Below, piece by piece: positions 37,245 through 46,923 of a stretch of 64,000 nucleotides of DNA. The stretch's first letter is position 1. Every line of letters starts with the position of its first letter. A program made the position numbers and the translations under genes. The DNA is taken from assembly GCA_964551545.1 (NCBI GenBank), contig CAZKCT010000003.1:1-64000 (forward strand). The letters are read 5' to 3'. The notes under the pieces are model-generated. The model was not told where the DNA came from and did not search any database. It was given only the letters and a program-made list of their open reading frames with translations. This stretch comes from Thiopontia sp964551545. Its GTDB lineage: Bacteria > Pseudomonadota > Gammaproteobacteria > GCF-002020875.

Positions 37245-38053
37245 TTCTGGTCAATGGTGCTCCTGCGACGCAACTCGAAATCAGTGATCGGGGACTACAG
37301 TACGGCGATGGACTGTTTGAGACCATCGCTGTTATAAAAGGCATTCCACAGCAACTGGATCGGCATTTACGTCGACTGCAATACGGGTGTCAACGTCTCT
37401 CCATCCCAACACCAGATGATGCACTACTAACCACAGAAATCGAGCAGTTGCTCCATCAAAACGGTGATCTGCGATCTGTGCTCAAGCTGATGGTCACTCG
37501 CGGATCGGGGGGAAGAGGGTATCGTCCACCTCCAGCACCAGAACCCACCCGCATTCTTTCACTTTCTCCATGGCCCATTTACCCTCCCTCTGAACAGGGG
37601 ATACGGGCAAGGCTCTGTGAAACCCGTCTTGGGAGTAACCCTGCATTGGCCGGCATCAAGCACCTTAATCGTCTCGAACAGGTGCTGGCTCGTAATGAGT
37701 GGAGTAATCCTGAAATCGCAGAAGGGGTCATGATGGATGGGGAAGGGCGCCTCATTGAGGGAACCATCAGCAACCTCTTTTTGGTTTTTGATGAGGAGAT
37801 TTACACGCCTGACCTCTCGCTCTGTGGCGTCAATGGCGTGATGCGTGCGCTGCTGATCGATCAACAGAGAGAGGCCGGGAAAGAGGTCGTCATTCGCCCC
37901 ATTCACCAGAACGAGCTGAAGCAAGCGGATGAGGTGTTCTGTACCAACAGTCTGATTGGAATCTGGCCGGTACAACAAATTGACGCCCTGCGATTTGATG
38001 CCCCAGGCCCCGTCACCACCGATTGTATTCATCGTCTGAACAGGCCATCATAG
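37241..38053 (+). CDS. pabC: Aminodeoxychorismate lyase PabC
   Basis: 270 residues of the fold-type IV PLP family. Opens ILVNGAPATQLEISDRGLQY; the PLP lysine is in GIKHLNRLEQVLA, and the phosphate site includes EGTISNLFLV. It releases p-aminobenzoate and pyruvate. Start overlaps the pabB stop (ATGA); tmk follows after 6 bases. Confidence 0.95.
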   Translation: MILVNGAPATQLEISDRGLQYGDGLFETIAVIKGIPQQLDRHLRRLQYGCQRLSIPTPDDALLTTEIEQLLHQNGDLRSVLKLMVTRGSGGRGYRPPPAPEPTRILSLSPWPIYPPSEQGIRARLCETRLGSNPALAGIKHLNRLEQVLARNEWSNPEIAEGVMMDGEGRLIEGTISNLFLVFDEEIYTPDLSLCGVNGVMRALLIDQQREAGKEVVIRPIHQNELKQADEVFCTNSLIGIWPVQQIDALRFDAPGPVTTDCIHRLNRPS

Positions 38054-38059
38054 CGCCCC

Positions 38060-38698
38060 ATGACAACAGGACAGTTCATCACCGTTGAGGGTTCCGAAGG
38101 GGTTGGTAAAACGACCAATCTCAACCATATCCGCCAGCAACTACTGGCTGCGGGAGTTGAGGTCGTAGAGACTCGGGAACCCGGAGGAACGCCGCTTGGA
38201 GAAGAGTTGCGAGAACTCCTCCTTGACCACCGCCACCATGGCATGTCCGAAGATACTGAGTTGATGCTGATGTTTGCTGCCCGTGCAGAACATCTTGCAC
38301 AGGTCATTCGACCAGCCTTGAGTGCCGGGAAATGGGTGCTATGTGACCGATTTACTGATGCCAGCCACGCCTACCAGGGTGCTGGACGAGGGATCTCCGG
38401 GCAACGGATTGCACAACTGGAAACGTGGGTCCAACAGGGGCTCCAGCCCGACTTCACGCTGTTGCTTGATCTAGACCCTGAGATTGGAATGGAGCGCGCT
38501 GGAAAGCGAGGCGCACTGGACCGCTTCGAGAAAGAGCAGATCGACTTCTTCCATCGTGTACGGCAAGGTTATCTGGATCGAGCAAATCAATTTCCTGAAC
38601 GCTTCCATGTGATCAACGCTGCCGAGTCCATTGAATCGGTCCAGCATGCCATTGATGGTGCGCTGATCCCTTTCATTGAGCGCTGCACCCATGGCTAG
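38060..38698 (+). CDS. tmk: Thymidylate kinase
   Basis: 212 residues. P-loop EGSEGVGKTTN, the TREPGGTPLGEELREL block, DRFTDASHAYQGAGRG and a basic lid. It phosphorylates dTMP. The holB ATG overlaps its last 8 bases. The pabC-tmk-holB order is widely conserved. Confidence 0.96.
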   Translation: MTTGQFITVEGSEGVGKTTNLNHIRQQLLAAGVEVVETREPGGTPLGEELRELLLDHRHHGMSEDTELMLMFAARAEHLAQVIRPALSAGKWVLCDRFTDASHAYQGAGRGISGQRIAQLETWVQQGLQPDFTLLLDLDPEIGMERAGKRGALDRFEKEQIDFFHRVRQGYLDRANQFPERFHVINAAESIESVQHAIDGALIPFIERCTHG

Positions 38699-39674
38699 TC
38701 CACTTCCCTGGCAGCAGAAAAATTGGTCTGCCATTCAACAACGCATCCATCAGCAACGGATTCCCCACGCCTTGCTGCTGCATGGCCCGGAAGGGACTGG
38801 TAAAAACCAGTTTGCTGAAGCACTGGCTCAGAGCCTGCTCTGTAATCAACCAAACCGTACGGGCACTTGGGAGGGAGAAGGGTGTAGCCAATGCCCATCA
38901 TGCAAACTATTTGCAGCAGAGAGTCACCCTGATTTTCATCCGCTGCAGCCGGAAGAGGGGAAACAGATCCTTGCGGTAGACCCAGTTCGAGAGATGGTTG
39001 GAGAGCTGGGTTATACCCCTCAGATTTCTCAGCATAAAGTGGTTGTCTTGCAGCCCGCAGAAACGATGAACCGTAACGCTGCCAACAGCCTTCTGAAAAC
39101 GCTTGAAGAGCCTGCTGGAGAGTCCATCATGATCTTGGTCTCTCACGCGCCTGCGTCTCTATTGCCCACCATCCGTAGTCGCTGCCAACAGATCGCTTTC
39201 CCGCCGCCTTCACAGCACGAGGCGTTGCGATGGCTCGAGCAGCAGGCAGAAGTGGATGAGGTGTCGGCAAAAGAAATTATTGCATTGGCAGAAGGCGCAC
39301 CGTTCAAGGCACTCACACTGTTTTCCAATGACCTGCACAATCATCAACAGCAGATGGGCAAGGAGCTTGTTGCGCTGCTTCAGGGAAAAGAGAATCCCAT
39401 CCAGGTTTCACTGCGCTGGAGCAAACAAGATGCCGCCATCACACTGCGTTGGCTACAGCAGTGGGTTACCTCTCTCCTCAAGGGACAGAGTAGGGGAGAA
39501 GCACATTCTGCGGAACCACTTCGCACCCTATCTCTTCTATTGAAAAATATCCCTACTCAGAGACTCTTTCTCTTCCTGGATCAGGTGACTGAGGCTATTG
39601 CTCTTTCGACCACTCCGGTTAATAAAGAGCTGCTTTTTCAGGGGCTATTGATGGATTGGAGTAAATTTCGATGA
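38691..39674 (+). CDS. holB: DNA polymerase III delta-prime subunit HolB
   Basis: 327 residues from ATG 38691. AAA+ fold with a P-loop-like HGPEGTGKNQF and a zinc finger (CSQCPSCK with an upstream Cys). The sensor 1 serine-Arg-Cys is in TIRSRCQQIAFPPP. It is part of the clamp loader. tatD overlaps its stop (ATGA); a pilZ gene often found between them is absent. Confidence 0.94.
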   Translation: MASPLPWQQKNWSAIQQRIHQQRIPHALLLHGPEGTGKNQFAEALAQSLLCNQPNRTGTWEGEGCSQCPSCKLFAAESHPDFHPLQPEEGKQILAVDPVREMVGELGYTPQISQHKVVVLQPAETMNRNAANSLLKTLEEPAGESIMILVSHAPASLLPTIRSRCQQIAFPPPSQHEALRWLEQQAEVDEVSAKEIIALAEGAPFKALTLFSNDLHNHQQQMGKELVALLQGKENPIQVSLRWSKQDAAITLRWLQQWVTSLLKGQSRGEAHSAEPLRTLSLLLKNIPTQRLFLFLDQVTEAIALSTTPVNKELLFQGLLMDWSKFR

Positions 39675-40441
39675 TTGATTCTCATTGCCACCTCGATCGT
39701 CTAAAACATGCCGATGGAGAAACCCTATCAGACGCACTTACGCGAGCGAAAACAGAGGGAGTACACGGCTTTCTCAACGTCTGCATTGATCTGAAAAATT
39801 ATGATGCGGTGATTCAAATTGCCGAGTCAGACCCGAGCATTGTGGCCTCTGTTGGGGTACACCCCAATGAGATGGAACAGCCCGAACCAACGCTCGATGA
39901 GCTTCTACAGCGGGCAACACACCCCAAAATCGTTGCAATTGGAGAGACAGGACTCGACTACCACTATGTCACCGAAGGGCTGGAGCGACAACAGCAGCGT
40001 TTTCGCACCCATATTGAGGCCGCGAAATCTTGTGGAAAGCCACTGATTATCCATACCCGAGAGGCTCGAGAGGATACCATTCGAGTCATGCAAGAGGAGA
40101 AGGCGACAGAGTGTGGTGGGGTGATGCACTGCTTTACTGAATCTAAAGAGATGGCAAAACAAGCGCTTGATCTTGGTTTCTATATCTCTTTCTCAGGCAT
40201 TATCACCTTCAGAAATGCGCAGCCACTGCGTGATGTCGTCCAAATGGTTCCCGAAGATCGACTGCTGATTGAGACCGATTCTCCCTATTTGGCGCCGGTT
40301 CCTTATCGCGGAAAGCCCAATCAACCCGCTTATGTGCGCCAGGTTGCAGAGCAGGTCGCAGAGTTGCGCGGCTGGAGCGTTGAACAGGTGGATCAAATTA
40401 CCAGCAAAAATTTTGAGCAGCTATTCGACACCTCGTTTTAA
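39671..40441 (+). CDS. ycfH: TatD-family metal-dependent hydrolase (YcfH-type)
   Basis: 256 residues. HCHLDR at the N-terminus, GETGLDYHY, PLIIHTREA, GGVMHCFTES and ETDSPYLAP supply the metal ligands of the TIM-barrel amidohydrolase family. Members act as 3'-5' exonucleases or D-aminoacyl hydrolases; the exact activity is open. Last gene of the fab-pab-tmk-holB string. Its stop overlaps the end of the opposing aminotransferase gene by 4 bases. Confidence 0.95.
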   Translation: MIDSHCHLDRLKHADGETLSDALTRAKTEGVHGFLNVCIDLKNYDAVIQIAESDPSIVASVGVHPNEMEQPEPTLDELLQRATHPKIVAIGETGLDYHYVTEGLERQQQRFRTHIEAAKSCGKPLIIHTREAREDTIRVMQEEKATECGGVMHCFTESKEMAKQALDLGFYISFSGIITFRNAQPLRDVVQMVPEDRLLIETDSPYLAPVPYRGKPNQPAYVRQVAEQVAELRGWSVEQVDQITSKNFEQLFDTSF

Positions 40442-41598
40442 GGATACTCCGCAAGCCATTTAACCACCTCTTCCAACTGCTCCATTGGCGTGTAGTAGTG
40501 TGGTGAGAGGCGAATACCTCCAGAACGGACTGCACACTCAACTCCTTTATCCTTCAAATAATTAAATAAACATCCTGAGCTATTTTCTTTTATTTGAAAA
40601 GTGACAATTCCAGACTGCCTCATCTGTTCTGATGCAGTCACCAGCGTATAGGCTGGAAGTCTCTCAACCTGTTTCATGAGAAAACGGGTACGCTCCAGCA
40701 CACGACTTTCTACCTGATCCATTCCCAAATCTTCCAGTAAAGAGAGGGATGCCTCCAGGGCATGAATTCCAAGCATATTGGGACTACCCGGTTCAAATCG
40801 TCTTCCACTACCCGCAATCGTCCAGTTTTGATCCTGCTGGCAGCAGCCGGAGTTCTCACCAGATGAGGGATCTGCTTCAAATTCAAACGGAAATTCGCGC
40901 ATATGCCAGCCAAATTGACGCAATTGGAGCCGATCTCTGACATTGGGGTTTGTATATAACAGCGCACAACCTTCAGGAGCAAGCATCCATTTGTGTCCAT
41001 CTGCGACCACAAAGTCTGGAGAAATGGCCTGACCATCCATTATTAACGCCCCAAGACTTTGAATCCCGTCCACACAAAATAGAATCCCACGCGAACGACA
41101 AAATGACCCAATCCGCTCCAGGTCCATTCTCAATCCCGTCCCAAACTGAACGGAACTGATTGAAATCAAACGTGTCTCACCATCAACTGCATCAAACAGT
41201 GCATCTTCCGGCGTTGTCGCACTGTCCAACGCCGCTTTGCGGGTAGAGACCCCATCATACTTCAGCGACTCCCAAACCATCGTATTGGATGGAAACTCCT
41301 GATTTGAGGTCACTACATTTTCACCAGACTTCCATGGCAGCCCATGGGCCACCACAGAGAGCCCCTCAGAGGTATTTTTCAGTAACGAGATATCATCCGC
41401 ACAACCAATACCAACCAAGCGGCTGAGTCGCTCACGGAGTCGCATCTCAATCTCAAGCCATTGCGGATAGTGACTGGATCCCATTGAACCATTCTCTACA
41501 GCAAAAGCCTGCACAGCCTCCACAGTTCGCTTCGGCCAAGGTGAGACCGCCGCATGGTTCAGGTAAATCAAACCTGATGTCAGTTCAAAATCATCCAT
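40438..41598 (-). CDS. Class V PLP aminotransferase / cysteine-desulfurase-like protein
   Basis: 386 residues. IYLNHAAVSPWPKRT at the N-terminus, VDGIQSLGAL for PLP contact, and the PLP lysine in VADGHKWMLAPEG. The SSGCLFNYLKDKGVECAVR segment near the C-terminus belongs to the family fold. Substrate is not evident; there is no iscU, suf or selenium gene near. A perfect 7-bp inverted repeat (CATAATA, TATTATG; 41673-41688) lies 75-90 bases upstream of its ATG and may be an operator. Confidence 0.88.
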   Translation of the reverse strand: MDDFELTSGLIYLNHAAVSPWPKRTVEAVQAFAVENGSMGSSHYPQWLEIEMRLRERLSRLVGIGCADDISLLKNTSEGLSVVAHGLPWKSGENVVTSNQEFPSNTMVWESLKYDGVSTRKAALDSATTPEDALFDAVDGETRLISISSVQFGTGLRMDLERIGSFCRSRGILFCVDGIQSLGALIMDGQAISPDFVVADGHKWMLAPEGCALLYTNPNVRDRLQLRQFGWHMREFPFEFEADPSSGENSGCCQQDQNWTIAGSGRRFEPGSPNMLGIHALEASLSLLEDLGMDQVESRVLERTRFLMKQVERLPAYTLVTASEQMRQSGIVTFQIKENSSGCLFNYLKDKGVECAVRSGGIRLSPHYYTPMEQLEEVVKWLAEYP

Positions 41599-41672
41599 TC
41601 AGTGATCATACCGCACATATTTACTGCAAAGCTCCGGGATTCGCGTTGCTTCGAGATTCTCTACATGGTGCG

Positions 41673-41688
41673 CATAATACATATTATG
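41673..41688. promoter_or_regulatory. Palindrome upstream of the class V aminotransferase
   Basis: CATAATA-CA-TATTATG, seven perfect pairs with a two-base centre, in the 148-base gap between two minus-strand genes. An AT-rich palindrome at this distance from a start codon is typical of a dimeric regulator site; the regulator is unknown. Confidence 0.35.
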
Positions 41689-41746
41689 TTAAATAAAAGA
41701 AAGACTGACAAAAGGGAGACAGAGCACCAACACTCTTCCCCATCTC

Positions 41747-42715
41747 CTAAGACTCTTTATCACTAGAGACCCCAAACCAGAATGCCTCATCCTTTTCCAG
41801 GAACATCTCGACCGGCATCAGATGGGTGCCATCACAGGAAAAGTTGACCTCCACCAGACCACTGATGATATTGAATGAACCTGTTCGCAGGTAGACCACC
41901 TCATCCGCCTTACGCAGCTCACGGAAGCGTTCAAGGATGGGACGCACCATATCGGTCATGATCTTTGCATTTTCAGGGTAAGCCCTTTTGGGATACGCCA
42001 GACAGATTGATGGGTCGAGGATCTCTTGCAGGATATGGGTATGTTCGTCGTAAGGATCTTCTGTCACCCAGAGTGTGGCACGTGAGCTGGGAAAGCGCAT
42101 GGCAACACGGAAAATCCCCCGCTCGACCACCAGTTCATCCAGAATGTTGATGACATCTTCGATGTACTCGTCCATCGCTCGGGGCACAAAGCGCTGGTGA
42201 AAAAGCTGCTTGCGGATCGCAGGATCCCCTTTGAATTGGCGCCAGGTGTACTGGGGGAAAAGTGCATGCTCTTCTTGAGGCAGTCGTCGTAGATCAAAAT
42301 CCCCCACCAAATGACCAATCAATGCGCCTGCCTCGTTATGGATCGGCTGAATTGCAGTGATACAACTTCGGTGCAGTTTTTCGCTGATGTAGACCTCGGT
42401 CAGTCGCAAATGATCACGGCTACGCTGAACCAGATAAGGGAGCAGTGACTCGTACTGTCCCTTCTCATGAGCCAGCGCCTCCTCACTGGTCACTTTGTCA
42501 CTATGGTGCTGCCCGCTCTTTGTGACGGTATAGAGGCGCTCACAGAATGAGAGGTCCGCCCAGGGCTGCAGACTCTTCCCCAGAAGGTGGTTGAGCTTTT
42601 CTAGCTGCTCCCAGTGGGTCGCACACTCGGCAGCGAGCGTTTCCATGGTGGGCTGCAGAAACTCAATCAGAACCTTGCGGCGTTTTGTAATGGTCTCGGA
42701 GAGCTGGGATTTCAT
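41747..42715 (-). CDS. Soluble PDC-sensor-like protein of unknown role
   Basis: 322 residues, no signal peptide or clear membrane helix. The middle (about 90-150: LPYLVQRSRDHLRLTEVYIS and AIQPIHNEAGALIGHLVGDFDL) resembles a PDC/Cache-type sensor fold. The C-terminal half (VVERGIFRVAMRFPSSRATLWVTE...) has no family I know. It ends FWFGVSSDKES. Divergent from a ferredoxin reductase, so the two may be co-regulated. It may sense a small ligand or redox state in the cytoplasm; that is inference. Confidence 0.7.
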   Translation of the reverse strand: MKSQLSETITKRRKVLIEFLQPTMETLAAECATHWEQLEKLNHLLGKSLQPWADLSFCERLYTVTKSGQHHSDKVTSEEALAHEKGQYESLLPYLVQRSRDHLRLTEVYISEKLHRSCITAIQPIHNEAGALIGHLVGDFDLRRLPQEEHALFPQYTWRQFKGDPAIRKQLFHQRFVPRAMDEYIEDVINILDELVVERGIFRVAMRFPSSRATLWVTEDPYDEHTHILQEILDPSICLAYPKRAYPENAKIMTDMVRPILERFRELRKADEVVYLRTGSFNIISGLVEVNFSCDGTHLMPVEMFLEKDEAFWFGVSSDKES

Positions 42716-42786
42716 CGCGATTACACTCTATTTCCATGCGATTGCAGTGGTTGCAGCCCTTTGGGGAGCCGCTATATGATTGGGGA

Positions 42787-43776
42787 ATGGCATCGATCTT
42801 CCGAGTAGAACTTGAGCGGTCGGAGGCCACGCTGGAGTACGACTGTAGCAGTGAGGAGAGTCTGCTTCAAGCGGGTCTGCGTGCAGGTCTTCCATTGCGT
42901 TATAAATGTACCAATGGGAGTTGTGGAGAGTGCCGTTCTCGACTGATTGAGGGGGAGATCACCGCAACGCGCGGTCACGATTTTCCTCTCTCTTCAAAAG
43001 ACCGGGAAGATGGATGGTTTCTCTCCTGCACACACGCCCCTGCCTCTGTGGTCTCTTTTTCGGCCCCACTGTTTGATGATGCAATCGAGATCCCTCACCA
43101 GACCATCAAGACTAAAATTCGGCGCCTGGAGTTTCCACGAGAGGAGTTGGCAATCCTGACCTTGCGTACGCCCCGCTCCAATACGCTGCAATTTCTGGCT
43201 GGTCAGGAGGTGATGCTCTCCCATCTGCTGACGGAACATCGCTACCCCATCGCCAGTTGCCCCTGTAATGGCATGGAGCTGGAGTTTCACATTCAGCACC
43301 ACCCGTCTGACCCTTTTTCCCAGCTTCTCTTCTCCTCATTGAGGCGTGGAGAGAGTGTCACCATTGATGGTCCTCGCGGCCAGTTTGTGCTGAATGAGGT
43401 CTCCGATCGTCCATTGGTTCTGATTGCATGGGAGAGTGGATTCGCGGCTATTCGCAGTCTGGTTGACCACTTCGTCTCTCTAGAGATGGAAAACTCGGTA
43501 TCGCTCTATTGGGTTTCAACACACCCCCCCTATCAGGCGCAGCATGCCCGCGCTTGGGGTGCGGTGATTGATCAATTTGATTACCACTGGGTAAAACCAC
43601 AAGCGGCCGATCTGGAGCAGCAATCAGAACAGCTCATTGAACAGGTCGTTCAGCAGAATGATCTACGTAGGTGTGATCTCTATCTCTCTGCTCCGGCGGA
43701 GATACTGATTACCCTCGGCGGACTCCTGCTGGATGGCGGACTGCCTGAACAGCAGTTCCGTGCAACGCCGCTATAA
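42787..43776 (+). CDS. 2Fe-2S ferredoxin / flavin reductase fusion
   Basis: 329 residues from ATG 42787; an in-frame ATG 51 bases upstream (42736) is possible and neither has an ideal RBS. Plant-type ferredoxin cysteines occur as CTNGSCGEC plus a fourth Cys in FLSCTHAPAS. A ferredoxin-reductase-like beta barrel and NAD domain follow, with PIASCPCNGMELEFHI and DGPRGQFVL. It resembles electron-transfer components of oxygenases, but no oxygenase is adjacent. The NAD-binding motif is weak (LVLIAWESGFAAIRS in place of the usual Gly-rich GGTG). Confidence 0.83.
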   Translation: MASIFRVELERSEATLEYDCSSEESLLQAGLRAGLPLRYKCTNGSCGECRSRLIEGEITATRGHDFPLSSKDREDGWFLSCTHAPASVVSFSAPLFDDAIEIPHQTIKTKIRRLEFPREELAILTLRTPRSNTLQFLAGQEVMLSHLLTEHRYPIASCPCNGMELEFHIQHHPSDPFSQLLFSSLRRGESVTIDGPRGQFVLNEVSDRPLVLIAWESGFAAIRSLVDHFVSLEMENSVSLYWVSTHPPYQAQHARAWGAVIDQFDYHWVKPQAADLEQQSEQLIEQVVQQNDLRRCDLYLSAPAEILITLGGLLLDGGLPEQQFRATPL

Positions 43777-43788
43777 ATACTGCAAAAC

Positions 43789-45177
43789 CTACTCTACGAT
43801 TTGATAACAGGGCGTATAGACGCTGGTTGGCAGTTTCATTCGGTGCTGTTCAACAAAGCTCTGTAGCATCTCCCCCAGTGGCCCCATGATCTCCTGATCC
43901 CCATTCAACTGGTAGGGCCCCTTCTCCTCCACCATACAGATCCCCTGCTCTCGTACATTACCAGCAACCACTCCCGAGAAAGCGCGGCGCAGATTAGCCG
44001 CCATCAGATGAGGTTCCTGCCCCTGATGTAGATCCAGGGTTGCCATACTCTCATGCGTCACCTCAAAGGGATGCTGGAGCGTCACATCGATATGGAGCTG
44101 CCAATTGAAGAAATAGGCATCCCCACTCTCTTTGCGATGAAGAATCACCTCATCAGAGGCCTTTGCGACCTGGCGGGCCACCTCAATCGGGTCATCCAGA
44201 ATAATTTTATAGCGTTGCTGTGCCTCATAACCCAACGTCTTTCCGACAAATATATTGAGTTGCTCAAAGTAGTCTCGGCTCGACGCGGGTCCCGTCAAAA
44301 TCAGAGGAAAAGGGATATGACGATTTTCTGGATGCAGCAGAATTCCCAATAGATAGAGCAGCTCTTCTGCCGATCCAGGGCCACCCGGAAAGAGAACAAA
44401 AACATGACCTGTTCGGACAAAGGCCTCCAGTCGTTTCTCAATATCCGGGAGTACCACCAGGTTGCTGACAATCGGATTGGGCGGCTCTGCAGCGATGATG
44501 CCCGGTTCAGTCATGCCGATGTATCGACCCTCCCGGTTTCTCTGTTTTGCGTGGCCAAAGGTGGCCCCTTTCATCGGCCCCTTCATCGCACCTGGACCAC
44601 ATCCGGTACAGATATTGAGACCACGCAGCCCTAGCTCATATCCAACCTCCTTGGTGTACTCGTACTCCTCCAGATCAATCGAGTGCCCCCCCCAGCAGAC
44701 AACCAATCCGGAACGATCATGTTGATCAAAGATGGTGGCCCGTCGCAGGATATGGAACACCGCGTTGGTGATCCCCTCACTCTCATCATCCTGCTCACTG
44801 AAGTAGTTAGTATTGCGGGTCTCATGTGCAGAGTGGATATCCCGAACCACCGAGAAGAGATGCTCTCGAATCCCGTTAATCAACTCCCCGTCAACAAAAG
44901 CCTGCTCAGGTGCATTTCTCAGCTCAAACTGGATCCCCCAGTCTAGCTGATGAGGAATGATGTCAAAATCATGATGCTGCTCAAGCACCTGCTTGGAATC
45001 ATCAATATCACTTCCGGTATTGAGTACCGCCAGCGCACAGCGACGAAATAGCTCATGCAGGGTTGCAGCCTCATCACTATGGCCCAGAATTTTCTGCACC
45101 TCGTGTTGAGAGAGCACCCCCAGCGTTCCGTCAGGAGAGATGGTGGCATTGATTCGCCCTTGATTAAACTGACTCAT
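43789..45177 (-). CDS. ppnN: Nucleosidase PpnN (LOG family)
   Basis: 462 residues, close to E. coli PpnN/YgdH. N-terminal domain LFRRCALAVLNTGSDIDDSK; the LOG core has CTGCGPGAMKGPMKGATFGH and LFPGGPGSAEELLYLLGI with the PGG-x-GT-like phosphate loop. It splits nucleoside monophosphates to base and ribose-5-phosphate, and in E. coli is stimulated by ppGpp. yjbQ lies 9 bases upstream on the same strand. Confidence 0.94.
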   Translation of the reverse strand: MSQFNQGRINATISPDGTLGVLSQHEVQKILGHSDEAATLHELFRRCALAVLNTGSDIDDSKQVLEQHHDFDIIPHQLDWGIQFELRNAPEQAFVDGELINGIREHLFSVVRDIHSAHETRNTNYFSEQDDESEGITNAVFHILRRATIFDQHDRSGLVVCWGGHSIDLEEYEYTKEVGYELGLRGLNICTGCGPGAMKGPMKGATFGHAKQRNREGRYIGMTEPGIIAAEPPNPIVSNLVVLPDIEKRLEAFVRTGHVFVLFPGGPGSAEELLYLLGILLHPENRHIPFPLILTGPASSRDYFEQLNIFVGKTLGYEAQQRYKIILDDPIEVARQVAKASDEVILHRKESGDAYFFNWQLHIDVTLQHPFEVTHESMATLDLHQGQEPHLMAANLRRAFSGVVAGNVREQGICMVEEKGPYQLNGDQEIMGPLGEMLQSFVEQHRMKLPTSVYTPCYQIVE

Positions 45178-45186
45178 CTCACGCTC

Positions 45187-45594
45187 CTAATGATTGAGGT
45201 GGATCGCCACACGACGACGATGGCTGCCGTGGCGATGCTCCCAGAGGAAGATGCCCTGCCAGGTACCCAGCATCAGCCGACCATCGAGAAAAGGAATGCC
45301 GATAGAGGTTTGCGTCAGTGCCGATTTGATATGGGCGGGCATATCATCTTCTCCCTCGCTGGTGTGGGTATAGAGTGCATCCCCTGCCGGGACAAGACGA
45401 CTGATCCACTGCTCAAGATCGCGCTGACAGGAGGGGTCTGCATTTTCCTGAATGGTCAGACTGGCTGAGGTATGGCGTACAAATAGTGTACAGAGCCCCT
45501 CACTCACCCCGCTTTCCGCTACGGCCCCCTGAACAGCACTGGATATCTCCACCATTCCTGCGCCACGCACCTCAACTTCCAGCTCCTTGATCAT
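45187..45594 (-). CDS. yjbQ: YjbQ-family protein (secondary thiamine-phosphate synthase type)
   Basis: 135 residues from ATG 45594; the longer frame to 45774 runs through the bioA start region and is not supported. LCTLFVRHTSASLTIQENADP and GTWQGIFLWEHR are the family blocks with the conserved His and Glu. Members show weak thiamine-phosphate synthase activity; the real role is uncertain. Followed by ppnN. Confidence 0.92.
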   Translation of the reverse strand: MIKELEVEVRGAGMVEISSAVQGAVAESGVSEGLCTLFVRHTSASLTIQENADPSCQRDLEQWISRLVPAGDALYTHTSEGEDDMPAHIKSALTQTSIGIPFLDGRLMLGTWQGIFLWEHRHGSHRRRVAIHLNH

Positions 45595-45636
45595 TGAGCA
45601 TTCCTTATTCAGATCAACAACCGTTATCATACCCCA

Positions 45637-46923
45637 ATGGCAATGGACACCAACACCCTCCTGCAGATCGACCGGGATCATCTCTGGCACCCCTATACCT
45701 CGATGACACACCCAGTGACCAGCTATCCCGTCACCCACGCTCAGGGAAGCATGCTGACGCTGGAGGGAGGGCAACAGTTAATCGATGGCATGTCTTCCTG
45801 GTGGTCTGCTATCCATGGTTACAACGTTCCAGAAATTAATCAGGCACTACAGCAGCAAATTGAACACTTCTCCCATGTCATGTTTGGGGGACTCACCCAC
45901 CGCCCCGCAGTCGAACTGGCCGATCGCCTACTGAAACTAACCGCTGATCCACTACAACACATCTTTCTTGCCGACTCAGGGTCAATCTCGGTAGAGGTCG
46001 CGCTGAAGATGGTACTCCAGTACCAGATTGCCAGGGACAAGCCAGGCAAACATAAAATAGCGGTCCTTCGTGGTGGCTACCATGGTGATACCTTTGCCAC
46101 CATGGCACTGGCTGATCCCGATAATGGTATGCATACGCTGTTTGGAAACCTGCTACAACAGCATCTGTTTATTCCCAGACCAACATGCCGTTGGGGGGAG
46201 AGATGGGATCCGCGCAGCATGGACCCACTCCATGCGCTGCTGGAAAAACATCACAGCGAGATCGCGGCTCTAATTCTGGAACCTGTTGTTCAAGGAGCTG
46301 GAGGCATGTACTTCTACCATCCCGAGTATCTACGTCAGGCCCGGACACTGTGTGACCAATATGATCTATTGATGATCGCCGATGAGATCGCAACAGGCCT
46401 GGGTCGTACAGGCGCCCTCTTTGGTTGTGATCATGCCGAAGTCACGCCTGACATTCTCTGCATCGGCAAGGCATTGACGGGCGGTACGATGACACTGGCT
46501 GCCACGCTCACTACAACTCCAGTCGCGGAGACCATCTCCTCCTACGGCAGCGGTGCACTGATGCATGGTCCCACCTTTATGGGGAACCCTCTCGCCTGCA
46601 GTGCCGCCAACGCCAGCATCGATCTGCTGCTCGCCTCCCCATGGCAGCAACGCGTTCATGAGATTGAACGCAAACTCAAGAAGGGGTTAGAGCCGTGTCG
46701 CTCACTAGAATCTGTTGTGGATGTACGTGTCATCGGGGCCATTGGTGTGATTGAGATGAAGCGCACGGTTGAGCTGAAAGAGATTCAGCCACAGTTTGTT
46801 GAACGAGGGGTATGGGTCAGGCCTTTTGGGAAATTGATCTACCTGATGCCTCCGTTCATCATTCAGCCTGAGGAGCTAGAGCAACTGACAAGCGCTGTGG
46901 TTGATGTCGCTCGATCACGTTGA
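45637..46923 (+). CDS. bioA: Adenosylmethionine--8-amino-7-oxononanoate aminotransferase
   Basis: 428 residues of class III PLP aminotransferases. DRDHLWHPYTSM at the N-terminus is BioA-specific, as is SSWWSAIHGYN; the PLP lysine is in LCIGKALTGGTMTLA. It makes 7,8-diaminopelargonate in biotin synthesis. It stands apart from other bio genes. Divergent from yjbQ (42 bases); its end overlaps the opposing histidine kinase by 9 bases. Confidence 0.96.
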   Translation: MAMDTNTLLQIDRDHLWHPYTSMTHPVTSYPVTHAQGSMLTLEGGQQLIDGMSSWWSAIHGYNVPEINQALQQQIEHFSHVMFGGLTHRPAVELADRLLKLTADPLQHIFLADSGSISVEVALKMVLQYQIARDKPGKHKIAVLRGGYHGDTFATMALADPDNGMHTLFGNLLQQHLFIPRPTCRWGERWDPRSMDPLHALLEKHHSEIAALILEPVVQGAGGMYFYHPEYLRQARTLCDQYDLLMIADEIATGLGRTGALFGCDHAEVTPDILCIGKALTGGTMTLAATLTTTPVAETISSYGSGALMHGPTFMGNPLACSAANASIDLLLASPWQQRVHEIERKLKKGLEPCRSLESVVDVRVIGAIGVIEMKRTVELKEIQPQFVERGVWVRPFGKLIYLMPPFIIQPEELEQLTSAVVDVARSR

